A stretch of DNA of 64,000 bases from the NCBI RefSeq assembly GCF_001049755.1, contig NZ_CVLB01000001.1:1194994-1258993 (forward strand), in the 5' to 3' direction. The translations under genes and the position numbers were made by a program. This DNA is from Brachyspira suanatina. Lineage in GTDB: Bacteria > Spirochaetota > Brachyspiria > Brachyspirales > Brachyspiraceae. Positions 20,116 to 28,714 of the stretch are shown here, one piece after another (the first letter of the stretch is position 1; each line of letters opens with the position of its first letter). Below the pieces are notes generated by a model, which was not told where the DNA came from, ran no database searches, and was given only the letters and a program-made list of their open reading frames with translations.

Positions 20116-20239
20116 GGCGCCAGTATATCTATTTTTCTAATTTAAACACACACACATATATTATTAATTTTTATAACTATAAGATAATTTGGCAGATTAT
20201 CATTTATAGGTTTAAAACAAAAATTATTATCTATTTTTT
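20106..20239 (+). promoter_or_regulatory. Candidate transcription attenuator, mutually exclusive helices
   Basis: Segment 1 TGGCG (20106-20110) pairs with CGCCA (20118-20122) across the leader stop codon. Segment 2, 20119-20130, can instead pair with 20182-20193 (10 of 12 pairs). Segment 3, 20183-20188, can instead pair with ATTATC at 20196-20201, or AGATAAT (20182-20188) with ATTATCT at 20226-20232, which precedes a T6 run. A ribosome held at the Tyr/Phe codons would cover segment 1. The helices are short and A+T-rich, so the exact terminator is uncertain. Confidence 0.5.
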
Positions 20240-20278
20240 ATGCATAAATTTTAAAATTATTTTAAGGAGAATTATATT

Positions 20279-21322
20279 ATGATAGTCGTAATGAAACCAA
20301 ATGCAAAAGAAGAACATGTAAACAGTATTATAGAAAGACTTAAAAATGCAGGTCTTGGTATAAATAAAAGTGTCGGAGTAGATTATACTGTAATAGGAAT
20401 GGTAGGAGATACTTCAAAGATAGACAGAGAGTTAATAGCTTCTTTGCCGGGTGTATCTAAAGTATTGAAAGTTCAGGAGCCATTCAAAAGAGCAAACAGA
20501 GCATTTAAAAAAGAAGATACCGTAGTAGATGTAAGTGGTGTTAAAATAGGCGAAGGTAAGCCTGTTATAATAGCAGGGCCTTGTTCAGTTGAGAGTGAGG
20601 ATCAGGTTATAAACATTGCTAAAAGCGTAAAAGCTGCAGGAGCTTCAATACTTAGAGGAGGAGCTTTCAAGCCTAGAACTTCACCTTATGCTTTTCAAGG
20701 TTTAGCACTTGACGGACTTAAAATATTAAAACTTGCAAAAGAAGAAGTTGGAATACCTATAGTAAGTGAGATTGTTTCTATAAGACATTTAGAGGATTTT
20801 GAAAATACTGTGGATATGATTCAAATAGGTGCAAGAAACATGCAGAACTTCGAGCTTTTAAAAGAAGTAGGAAAATTAAAAAAGCCCATACTTTTAAAAA
20901 GAGGTTTATCAAGCACCATAGAAGAATGGCTTATGAGTGCGGAATACATACTTAATCAAGGTAATGAGAATGTTGTATTGTGTGAAAGAGGTGTAAGAAC
21001 TTTTGAAACTTATACTAGAAATACTTTCGATGTTTCAGCAATTCCTGCAATAAAGCGTTTAAGTCATTTGCCTGTAATAGGAGATCCTTCGCATGCAAGC
21101 GGTAAATCTTGGATGGCACTTCCTCTCACTTTGGCCGCTATTTCTGCAGGTGCTGATGGTATGATTATAGAAGTTCATAATGATCCAGAACATGCTTTAT
21201 GTGATGGGGCACAGTCTATAAAGCCTGATGTATTTGCTGATATTATGGAATCTGTTAATATGATTTCTGATACTGTTGCAAAAATAAAAGAGAAACATGG
21301 AGGTAAAATTTATACCAAATAA
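20279..21322 (+). CDS. aroF: 3-deoxy-7-phosphoheptulonate (DAHP) synthase, type I-beta
   Basis: A 347-residue enzyme that condenses PEP with erythrose-4-phosphate, the first step of the shikimate pathway. Residues 1-75 form the ferredoxin-like regulatory domain that gives Tyr/Phe feedback in Thermotoga-type enzymes. The catalytic barrel carries 'IIAGPCSVES', 'RGGAFKPRTSPYAFQG', 'LLKRGLSSTIEEW' and 'VIGDPSHASGK', with metal ligands Cys, His, Glu and Asp. ATG 20279 follows AAGGAG at good spacing. The 235-base leader with an aromatic peptide suggests a second layer of control. Confidence 0.95.
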   Translation: MIVVMKPNAKEEHVNSIIERLKNAGLGINKSVGVDYTVIGMVGDTSKIDRELIASLPGVSKVLKVQEPFKRANRAFKKEDTVVDVSGVKIGEGKPVIIAGPCSVESEDQVINIAKSVKAAGASILRGGAFKPRTSPYAFQGLALDGLKILKLAKEEVGIPIVSEIVSIRHLEDFENTVDMIQIGARNMQNFELLKEVGKLKKPILLKRGLSSTIEEWLMSAEYILNQGNENVVLCERGVRTFETYTRNTFDVSAIPAIKRLSHLPVIGDPSHASGKSWMALPLTLAAISAGADGMIIEVHNDPEHALCDGAQSIKPDVFADIMESVNMISDTVAKIKEKHGGKIYTK

Positions 21323-21345
21323 TTAATTTTGATTTGTAATATTAT

Positions 21346-21379
21346 AATAGTCTGCTTATAAAAATTATGAGCAGACTAT
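21346..21379 (+). terminator. Rho-independent terminator after aroF
   Basis: Arms ATAGTCTGCT and AGCAGACTAT enclose a 13-base loop; the tail ATTTTATATT is only moderately T-rich. Confidence 0.7.
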
Positions 21380-21493
21380 ATTTTATATTATATTTAATAT
21401 TTAATTATTTATTTTTAAATAAACTAATTTGATTTTTACATTTATATATTATATAATTTATGATATATCTATATTGAAATTTGAGGAATTAAC

Positions 21494-22774
21494 ATGTTAA
21501 TTACAATATTAGCGTTATTTATATTATTGCAAAGTAATGTATTTGGATATATAGATCCAGGTACAGGAAGTTTACTTTTCTCAGCACTTTTTGGGATAAT
21601 AGGAACGCTTTTCTTTTTATCAAAGGCTCTTTTGATAAAATTAAAAACTATGTCTTTTTCTAAAAATAAATCTATAGATACAGAAGCATCTAAAAAAGCA
21701 AGAATAATCATTTATGGAGAAGATAAAAGATATTGTAATGTATTTAAGCCTATTATAGAAGAATTAATAAAATTAGAAATACCAGTAATATATTACAGTT
21801 CAAGTGAAGATGATCCAATATTTGAAATAAAAAATGATTTGCTTCATACAGAATTTATTGGAATAGGTAATAAAGCTTATGCCAAATTAAATTTTATAGA
21901 AGCAGATATTTGTTTAATGACAACTCCTAATTTAGATGTTTTTCAATTAAAACGTTCTAAAGGCGTAAAGAAGTATGTGCATATATTTCATGCTCCAAAT
22001 GAAGCTGCTATGTATTGTTTATATTCTTTAGACTTTTTTGATGCTGCATTATTAAGCGGAGAAAATCAAATAGCTGATATAAGAGAACTAGAAGAAACTA
22101 GAGGAACCAAAGTAAAAGAATTAGAAATTATAGGAAGTCCTTATTTAGATGAACTTAATAAAAAGAAAGAAGAAGCTTTAGAGTCTATTACTAAAGTAGA
22201 AAATAAAAAAACTGTTTTAATAGCTCCTTCTTGGGGTATGAATGGACTTCTTACAAGATTTGGAGAAAAAGTAATAGATCCTATTTTAGAAAACGGATAT
22301 TATGTGATTATACGCCCTCATCCTCAATCTAGTATAGTAGAAAAAGATATGCTTGAAAGATTGAAAAATAAATATAAGGATAACTCTAATATAGAATGGG
22401 ATTTTAATGGGGATAATATTTATTCATTATCAAGGGCTGATGTTATGATATCTGATTTTTCAGGAGTAATATTAGATTATGCTTTTCTTTTTGAAAAACC
22501 TACTATAATACCTAGTTTTACTTTTGATAAAAGAGGTTATGATGCTGTTGAATTAAAAGAAGAAACTTGGACATTAAAAACTTTACCTAAAATAACAGTT
22601 TCTTTAGATGAGAATAATTTTGCAAATATTTCAAATATAGTAAATGATACTATTAATAATACTTCATTAAAAGATAATATTATAAAAGCTAAAGATGAAG
22701 CTTATAAATGCAGGGGGGAAGCTGCTAAAAATGGAGCTTTGGCTTTAAGAAAAATGCTTACAGAATTAAATTAA
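21494..22774 (+). CDS. CDP-glycerol glycerophosphotransferase (TagB/TagF-like)
   Basis: A 426-residue protein with an N-terminal membrane segment (about 1-45) and a GT-B-like glycerophosphotransferase domain: 'IFHAPNEAAMYCLYS', 'IAPSWGMNGLL', 'YYVIIRPHPQS' and 'MISDFSGVILDYAFLFEKP'. Relatives transfer a CDP-activated polyol phosphate onto wall teichoic acid or other glycans at the inner face of the membrane. It opens an operon with a CTP:phosphocholine-type cytidylyltransferase/kinase fusion and EutH, so the donor may be a CDP-linked amino alcohol or polyol; the true acceptor is unknown. A G6 run occurs near its end (about 22713). Confidence 0.82.
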   Translation: MLITILALFILLQSNVFGYIDPGTGSLLFSALFGIIGTLFFLSKALLIKLKTMSFSKNKSIDTEASKKARIIIYGEDKRYCNVFKPIIEELIKLEIPVIYYSSSEDDPIFEIKNDLLHTEFIGIGNKAYAKLNFIEADICLMTTPNLDVFQLKRSKGVKKYVHIFHAPNEAAMYCLYSLDFFDAALLSGENQIADIRELEETRGTKVKELEIIGSPYLDELNKKKEEALESITKVENKKTVLIAPSWGMNGLLTRFGEKVIDPILENGYYVIIRPHPQSSIVEKDMLERLKNKYKDNSNIEWDFNGDNIYSLSRADVMISDFSGVILDYAFLFEKPTIIPSFTFDKRGYDAVELKEETWTLKTLPKITVSLDENNFANISNIVNDTINNTSLKDNIIKAKDEAYKCRGEAAKNGALALRKMLTELN

Positions 22775-22812
22775 TAATTTTAATATCATAATAAATAAGG
22801 AGTGTTATTTTT

Positions 22813-24270
22813 ATGAAAGCAATAATACTTGCAGCTGGTAGAGGCACAAGACTTTTACCTATGACTTTAGTAAAGCCTAAACCATTATTAGAGATACATG
22901 GAAAAACTATATTAGAAAACGCTATTGATATACTTAGAGAAGGCGGTGTAGATGATATCACTGTTGTTACAGGATATAAACATGAATTGTTTGATCCTTT
23001 ACAAAAAAAGCTTGGGTTTAAAAAGGTAGTATCTACAGATTTTGCTTCTAAAAACAGCAGTGCTTCATTAAAATTGGTAAAAGATGAAATTACTAATGGT
23101 ACTATAATAATGAATGGTGATTTATATATTAAAAAATCTTTTTTTGAATATATAAAGCCTAATGAATGCCAATTTTTATCACAAGAAATTAATAATGTTA
23201 TGGTATGGGAATATGTTGTTGATGAAGAAAAAAAACTTATTAAAATTATTAAAGATGCTACTAGCGGAAGATATGGTGAGACAGGAATAGCTTATTTTGC
23301 AGGTAAGTATGTTGATACTATAAAAGAAGAACTTGATAATTGTACAGATGATGAATATTGGGAATATGCTGTTTTCAGAGCATTAAGTAGAATAGATTTT
23401 TATATTAGTGAGGCAGAAGACATTGTAACAGAAGTTGATTCTTTCAAAGATGCAATCATGACTAATACATTGACTTTTGAAGATATTGCTAAACAATGTT
23501 CTGATAATGGAGAAGCTATTAGATTAAAAGGATTAACTAATTACAATTACAAAATAACTTTTAATGGTGATAAGAAAGTAATAAGAATTCCTGGTCTAGG
23601 TACAGAAAAGTTTATTGACAGACCAGCAGAAAAACATATTATGTCATTAGTTTCTGAAGATATTGCTCCTAAAAGTATGTTCTTTGATTATGACATTAAA
23701 ATAACTAATTATTTAGATGGATATAAAGATTTAGAGTTTGACGAGATAGATGAAAAGTTTTTATCTCTTTTTATGAAAAGATTAGAACAGCTGCATCAAA
23801 TTAAACTAAAAGATAATCCAGGATTTGTTCCTTTATTAATTTATAATAAAATAAAAAAATATGAAGAATTAGTGCCTATTAGTTTAGTAACTGAAAAAGA
23901 AAGAGAGTTTATACATAACTCAGCTAAAGAATTAGATAAAGATGAAAAAGTATTATGTCATTTAGATTTATTATTTGGAAATATTTTATATAATGGAGAA
24001 GATGTAAAAATAATAGATTTTGAATATTCTGGTTTCACTTCTAATTATTTAGATATAGCCAGTTTTGTATGCGAATCAGATATTGATGATGAAAGACGAT
24101 TAAAATTATTAAAATCATATAATGGTTTGGAAGATTCTAGAGTTAGAAAGGCTCAAATTATACATAATTATATATGGTCATTATGGGGTATTATGAACAA
24201 ATCTTATGAGTATATGAGATACCATATATCTGGTCTTCATAAAAATTTATCCTATTTTAATTTAAATTGA
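22813..24270 (+). CDS. LicC-LicA fusion: cytidylyltransferase plus choline/ethanolamine kinase
   Basis: A 485-residue two-domain enzyme. Residues 1-235 are a LicC-type nucleotidyltransferase ('ILAAGRGTRLLPMTLVKPKP', 'IIMNGDLYI'). Residues about 240-485 are a choline/ethanolamine kinase fold with the catalytic loop 'CHLDLLFGNI' near 382 and metal-binding 'IIDFEY' near 400. One polypeptide could therefore phosphorylate an amino alcohol and activate it as the CDP derivative. ATG 22813 follows AAGGAG. It lies 38 bases after the phosphotransferase gene and 22 bases before eutH, which suggests that ethanolamine or choline is the substrate. Confidence 0.85.
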   Translation: MKAIILAAGRGTRLLPMTLVKPKPLLEIHGKTILENAIDILREGGVDDITVVTGYKHELFDPLQKKLGFKKVVSTDFASKNSSASLKLVKDEITNGTIIMNGDLYIKKSFFEYIKPNECQFLSQEINNVMVWEYVVDEEKKLIKIIKDATSGRYGETGIAYFAGKYVDTIKEELDNCTDDEYWEYAVFRALSRIDFYISEAEDIVTEVDSFKDAIMTNTLTFEDIAKQCSDNGEAIRLKGLTNYNYKITFNGDKKVIRIPGLGTEKFIDRPAEKHIMSLVSEDIAPKSMFFDYDIKITNYLDGYKDLEFDEIDEKFLSLFMKRLEQLHQIKLKDNPGFVPLLIYNKIKKYEELVPISLVTEKEREFIHNSAKELDKDEKVLCHLDLLFGNILYNGEDVKIIDFEYSGFTSNYLDIASFVCESDIDDERRLKLLKSYNGLEDSRVRKAQIIHNYIWSLWGIMNKSYEYMRYHISGLHKNLSYFNLN

Positions 24271-24292
24271 TATATGTTTATAGGCTATAATC

Positions 24293-25417
24293 ATGAGTAT
24301 AAATGAAATAATATTATATATAATGATTGTATTTATGGTTCTAGGAGCCATAGATAAAGTCATAGGCAATAAATTTGGTCTTGGAGAACAGTTTGAAGCT
24401 GGTTTTAATGCTATGGGGGCTTTAGCTTTATCTATGATAGGTATTATATGTCTTGCTCCAGTAATAGCAGCATTATTAAAACCGATTATCATTCCAATAT
24501 ACACTGCTTTAGGGGCAGACCCTTCAATGTTTGCAACAACAATACTTGCTAATGATATGGGGGGGGCTCCTTTAGCATTAGAATTTGCTAATGATATAAA
24601 TGCAGGAAAATTTTCAGCTTTTATAGTCGGTGCTATGATGGGGCCTACTATAGTTTTCAGTATACCAGTTGCTATTGGTATTATTAATAAAGAAGATCAT
24701 AAGTATTTAGCTTTGGGTATAGCTTCAGGTATGATTACTATACCAATAGGGGCTTTTTGCGGAGGGCTTGCAGCTGGATATGGAGTTATATTTTTAATAA
24801 AAAATCTTATACCAATAATTATAGTATCAATACTTCTTACTTTAGGTTTAATATTTATAAGAGATGTTTTGATAAAGATATTTGATTTATTTTCTAAATT
24901 TTTAGTTATATTAATTACTATAGGTTTAGTTTTTGCTGTAATAGAGGCATTAACAGGAATTCAAATTATAAAATTTACTATTAGCAATCAAACAATTACA
25001 ATGTCGTCTATATCTGATGCTGTTACTACAGTTGCTAGTATAGCTTTTGTTTTGGCAGGAGCTTTTCCTCTTGTATTTGTACTTACTAAAGTGGCTTCAA
25101 AACCTTTGGAAGCTGTAGGAAAAAAATTAGGTATGAATGATGTTGGAGCTGCTGGTTTGGTTGCAACTCTTGCTAATAATATACCTATGTTTAATATAAT
25201 GAAAGATATGAATAATCAAGGAAAGATTATAAATTGTGCCTTTGCTGTTAGTGCGGCATTTACATTTGGAGATCATTTGGGATTTACTGCTGGTTATGCA
25301 GGAGGAGAATATAGAAATATGATATTTCCTATGATAGTGGCTAAATTGGTTGGAGGTGTAACTGCTATAATAGTTGCTTATTTTGTATCTAAGATAGTGC
25401 TTAAAAATACTAATTGA
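24293..25417 (+). CDS. eutH: Ethanolamine permease EutH
   Basis: A 374-residue membrane protein with about ten helices and EutH signatures: 'MVLGAIDKVIGNKFGLGEQF', 'GADPSMFATTILANDMGG' and 'NNIPMFNIMKDMN'. No eut catabolic or microcompartment genes are nearby. Instead it follows a LicC-LicA fusion, implying uptake for envelope decoration rather than for growth. Codons 89-92 contain a run of eight G's (24559-24566), conspicuous in this A+T-rich genome and a possible slippage site. Its stop is 39 bases before the repeat-bearing leader ORF. Confidence 0.9.
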   Translation: MSINEIILYIMIVFMVLGAIDKVIGNKFGLGEQFEAGFNAMGALALSMIGIICLAPVIAALLKPIIIPIYTALGADPSMFATTILANDMGGAPLALEFANDINAGKFSAFIVGAMMGPTIVFSIPVAIGIINKEDHKYLALGIASGMITIPIGAFCGGLAAGYGVIFLIKNLIPIIIVSILLTLGLIFIRDVLIKIFDLFSKFLVILITIGLVFAVIEALTGIQIIKFTISNQTITMSSISDAVTTVASIAFVLAGAFPLVFVLTKVASKPLEAVGKKLGMNDVGAAGLVATLANNIPMFNIMKDMNNQGKIINCAFAVSAAFTFGDHLGFTAGYAGGEYRNMIFPMIVAKLVGGVTAIIVAYFVSKIVLKNTN

Positions 25418-25456
25418 TTTATTTTTTAATATGAAATATAATTAAAGAGGAAACAT

Positions 25457-25609
25457 ATGATAAACAGTCAACAGTCAACAGTCAACAGTCAACAGTCAAC
25501 AGTCAACAGTCAACAGTCAACAGTCAACAGTCAACAGTCAACAGTCAACAGTCAACAGTCAACAGTCAACAGTCAACAGTCAACAGTCAACAGTCAACAG
25601 TCAACATAG
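25457..25609 (+). CDS. Repeat-coded leader ORF upstream of YidC-sulfatase gene
   Basis: ATG 25457 has a strong ribosome site (AAAGAGG, 6-base spacing) and is followed after one further codon by 20 copies of AACAGTC. Because the unit is 7 bases, three copies encode the heptapeptide NSQQSTV, and changing the copy number changes the downstream frame. With 20 copies the frame stops at TAG 25607-25609 (50 codons). With 21 copies it would stop at the TAG now at 25612-25614. With 19 or 22 it would run 33 further codons to TGA 25701-25703, overlapping the next start codon. I infer a frame-dependent switch rather than a functional peptide. Confidence 0.6.
   Translation: MINSQQSTVNSQQSTVNSQQSTVNSQQSTVNSQQSTVNSQQSTVNSQQST
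25463..25606 (+). repeat. Heptanucleotide tandem repeat (AACAGTC)20
   Basis: Twenty exact copies of AACAGTC occupy 25463-25602, plus a partial AACA. There is no interruption, as expected for a tract that still mutates by slipped-strand mispairing. It lies inside a short ORF that starts 6 bases upstream. Confidence 0.97.
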
Positions 25610-25644
25610 TATAGACTTTATTTTTTTATATAAATCATTTTTTA

Positions 25645-25702
25645 TAAAAAGCATCATAAGCTCGAAGAAATTTATTTCTTGGGGGTATTATGATGTTTTT
25701 TG
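25645..25702 (+). promoter_or_regulatory. Hairpin hiding the YidC-sulfatase start and ribosome site
   Basis: GCATCATAA (25651-25659) pairs with TTATGATGT (25688-25696), which contains both possible ATGs (25690, 25693). Outward A-T pairs extend the stem to 25645/25702. Inside, CTC (25661-25663) pairs with part of the GGGGG ribosome site, and AAGAAAT/ATTTCTT (25665-25671, 25674-25680) closes the top. The A run before and T run after also make it look like an intrinsic terminator, so it may block translation, transcription or both. Confidence 0.65.
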
Positions 25703-28686
25703 ATATACTTTACAATATTACAATATACCCAATAGAATTCATTATAGAAATATTATTTTATCTATTTAATTCTGTCTTTAAATCAGGATATGGAGTAAGT
25801 TTATTTTTTATCAGTTTATGTATAAATTTTTTATCATTGCCATTATATAATATAGCAGAATCTTGGCAGGCTAAAGAAAGAGCAATTCAAGATAAAATGA
25901 AGCCAATGATAGATAATATTAAAGCCGTATATAAAGGAGATCAAAGGTATCTTTTAATAAGAGCTTGCCAAAGAATAAATGGTTATAAAACTATATATGC
26001 TTTTAGAGGTACTTTAGGTCTTTTAATACAAATACCATTTTTTATAGCAGCATATAATTTTATACATAGTATATCTGGATTAAATGGTCAGAGTTTTTTA
26101 TTTATAAAAGACTTATCTAAACCAGATAATTTAATTCATATTGGTAATATTAGTATAAATTTACTTCCATTTGTAATGACTTTATTTAGCTTGCTTGCCG
26201 GATTTGTTTATGCTAGGAAATTAAGATTTAAAGAAAGTTTGCCTCTCTATATAGTATCATTAATATTTTTAGTATTATTATATACTTCACCATCAGGACT
26301 TTTATTTTATTGGACTATTAATTGTTTATTTTCTTTAATAAAGAATATTGTAATAGAGTTTAAACTATATGAAGTATTTGTTAAAAATAAATATAAGTTA
26401 TTAAAAGCATATAACATATTGTTTATTATCGTTACAGTAGTATTTATGTTGTTAATTTCTTTATCAAATGTAGAAAGAAAAGGGTATTTATCAGATTTTG
26501 AATTTATAAATAATAGAAATGGATATTTTTATGCTGCTAGAGTAAGATATTATAGTAAAATTTTTATTACTAGTGATATATTTTCTTTTGTTGGCAATAA
26601 AGATAAATTAGATGATAATGTAATTAGTATAGAGTATGAGGGTAGTAGTACAATAGTATCTACTTTAATTTTAAAAGATAAAATTGAAAATATAAAAGAT
26701 GATATTATTATATACTATAGACTTTCTCCTAGAAGTTATTCAATTAATATATATTTGTTTTTGTTGTTTATAACTATCATATTGAATATATCAAATATAT
26801 ATAAATTTATATTTAATAAAAGTCATTTAATAGAATCTTTTGAAAAAAACAGATATAAATTAATGATAACTTCTTGTTTAACAATCACTATATTATCCGG
26901 GCTTTTTATATTGTCATCTCTTATATCTAACTCTCCTCAAGAATTTTCATATCCTTTTTATTTGATTATAAACAATTTATCTATAGGTATTGGATTATTT
27001 TTCTTTTACCCTATGTTTATATATTCATTATTTTCAGAAAAAATTAAAAATTACTTAACTTTACTGTCTTTGTTTTTTGTTATATTTGTATTAATAAATA
27101 CATTTGTAATGACAGGTAATTATATTAATATAAATAATGAATTTTTATTTGATAATGCTGATTTATTAAAATTTTCTTTTAAAGAATTATTATTGAATTT
27201 TTCATTGACTATTATATTTAGTTTAATATTAATTTTTATTTTAAGAGTTAATAAAAGTATATTTTTTATCAATATAAATTATATTGTATTAGCTGTTTTA
27301 GTAATTATTTCATTACTAGATATATATAATATATATAACTCACATGTTAAACTTAATGATATTAAGAAAAAATCAAATCAATTATCAAGTTATAAAATAT
27401 TTAATTTATCTAAAACAGAAAATAATATAATAGTTTTATTCATTGATAAAGCTGTAAATTCTTATTGGTTAGAAGCATTTGAGAGATTTCCAGAATATAA
27501 AGAAAAATTAGATGGTTTTACAATATATCCAAATACTGTTTCTTTTAGTCAATCTACTATAACAACGGCTTCTCTATATGGAGGTTATGATTATTTACCT
27601 TTCGAATTAAGTACAAATGGCAGTAATCTTTTAAAAGATAAACATAATGAGGCTATATTAACTGTACCGTTATTATTAGAAGAATATGGGTATAAGTCTA
27701 CTTTATTGGAACCTACATACGCCAATTTTTCAAATATTCTAGATTTGAGCATATTTGAAAATTACACTAATATTTCAGCTTATTCATCAGATTCTATTCA
27801 AAATTATAGTTTGAATATTTATTTTGGAGGAACAAACATTAATTTTGAACAGACTTTAGAAATGGATCAAAAAAATAAATCTATAAGATTTTCATTATTT
27901 AGAATGATGCCTATAAATTTAAGATATGATTTTTATGATAATGCTGGTTGGTTTTTAGCTAGTTCTTCTTTTTTAAGATTTAATTCTAGTATAAGATATT
28001 ATTCTGTTTTAGATTCTATAACTAACTTTATGAATATTACTGAGGATGGTAATTATTATAATATGATATATAATTTAGCTACACATGAACCTTATTACTT
28101 TGCTTCTGATTTTTTACCGCATACAAGTTTAGAAGATGTAGATAGTAAGGATTTAAATATATATAGAGATGATATTAGTACAAGATTTTTTTATGTTAAT
28201 GTTGCTGCCATTAATTCTTTAATAAAAATCATTAAATATTTAAAAGATAATGATGTTTATGATAATACTAAGATAATAGTAATTTCGGACCATGGAAGCG
28301 GGGTTTATAATAATAATTTTAATTCAAATAATTTATCTTTTGTCACTACTATAAATCCATTGTTAATGTTTAAAGATTTTAATAGTAAAGGAAATATAAA
28401 AATTGATACTAATTTTATGACTATAGCTGATATGCCGTATTTAGCAACTAAACATATTGATAATCCTATAAATCCATTTAATAATAAAATAATAACAAAT
28501 GATTATAAAAATAATGGAGTTAATATAATAACTGTTGATTCTTGGCAGGTTGATAGACAGTTAAGTAATTCATATAATTTTAATTATTATTATTATGTTA
28601 GAGATAATATATTTGATGTTAATAATTGGAAGAAATTTCAAATTGATTGGAAAACTAAAGAATCAAAAGAAGTAGAATTAAATTAA
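25690..28686 (+). CDS. YidC/Oxa1-domain and sulfatase-domain fusion protein
   Basis: A 998-residue membrane protein. Residues about 1-225 resemble a YidC/Oxa1 insertase core: 'LFFISLCINFLSLPLYNIAE', 'QDKMKPMIDNIKAVY', 'LLIQIPFFIAAYNFI' and 'SPSGLLFYWTINCLFSLIKN'. Residues about 235-560 add several membrane helices. Residues about 575-930 form an alkaline-phosphatase/sulfatase domain like LtaS or phosphoethanolamine transferases: 'IIVLFIDKAV', 'LATHEPYYF' near 797 and 'VISDHGSG' near 864. It ends an operon with EutH and LicC-LicA, so an extracytoplasmic phospho-alcohol transfer role is likely. A dedicated YidC for general insertion is unlikely. The start could be ATG 25690 or 25693; both lie in a hairpin. 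Confidence 0.78.
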   Translation: MMFFDILYNITIYPIEFIIEILFYLFNSVFKSGYGVSLFFISLCINFLSLPLYNIAESWQAKERAIQDKMKPMIDNIKAVYKGDQRYLLIRACQRINGYKTIYAFRGTLGLLIQIPFFIAAYNFIHSISGLNGQSFLFIKDLSKPDNLIHIGNISINLLPFVMTLFSLLAGFVYARKLRFKESLPLYIVSLIFLVLLYTSPSGLLFYWTINCLFSLIKNIVIEFKLYEVFVKNKYKLLKAYNILFIIVTVVFMLLISLSNVERKGYLSDFEFINNRNGYFYAARVRYYSKIFITSDIFSFVGNKDKLDDNVISIEYEGSSTIVSTLILKDKIENIKDDIIIYYRLSPRSYSINIYLFLLFITIILNISNIYKFIFNKSHLIESFEKNRYKLMITSCLTITILSGLFILSSLISNSPQEFSYPFYLIINNLSIGIGLFFFYPMFIYSLFSEKIKNYLTLLSLFFVIFVLINTFVMTGNYININNEFLFDNADLLKFSFKELLLNFSLTIIFSLILIFILRVNKSIFFININYIVLAVLVIISLLDIYNIYNSHVKLNDIKKKSNQLSSYKIFNLSKTENNIIVLFIDKAVNSYWLEAFERFPEYKEKLDGFTIYPNTVSFSQSTITTASLYGGYDYLPFELSTNGSNLLKDKHNEAILTVPLLLEEYGYKSTLLEPTYANFSNILDLSIFENYTNISAYSSDSIQNYSLNIYFGGTNINFEQTLEMDQKNKSIRFSLFRMMPINLRYDFYDNAGWFLASSSFLRFNSSIRYYSVLDSITNFMNITEDGNYYNMIYNLATHEPYYFASDFLPHTSLEDVDSKDLNIYRDDISTRFFYVNVAAINSLIKIIKYLKDNDVYDNTKIIVISDHGSGVYNNNFNSNNLSFVTTINPLLMFKDFNSKGNIKIDTNFMTIADMPYLATKHIDNPINPFNNKIITNDYKNNGVNIITVDSWQVDRQLSNSYNFNYYYYVRDNIFDVNNWKKFQIDWKTKESKEVELN

Positions 28687-28687
28687 A

Positions 28688-28714
28688 TAAAGTAACTTTT
28701 AAAATAACCGATAA
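28688..28714 (+). promoter_or_regulatory. Sigma-28 (FliA)-like promoter
   Basis: TAAAGTAA (28688-28695), 11 bases, then ACCGATAA (28707-28714) closely matches the flagellar sigma-28 consensus TAAAGTTT-N11-GCCGATAA. It lies directly after the upstream stop codon and 43 bases before the SpoIID-family gene. Confidence 0.6.

Noticed and set aside
25463..25606. Tandem repeats as a CRISPR array (also 47657-47720 and 48846-48919)
   Set aside because: Units of 4 or 7 bases with no spacers and no cas genes; these are simple sequence repeats.
25690..26400. Housekeeping yidC
   Set aside because: The gene lacks the usual neighbours (rpmH, rnpA, jag, trmE) and is fused to a sulfatase domain within an envelope operon.
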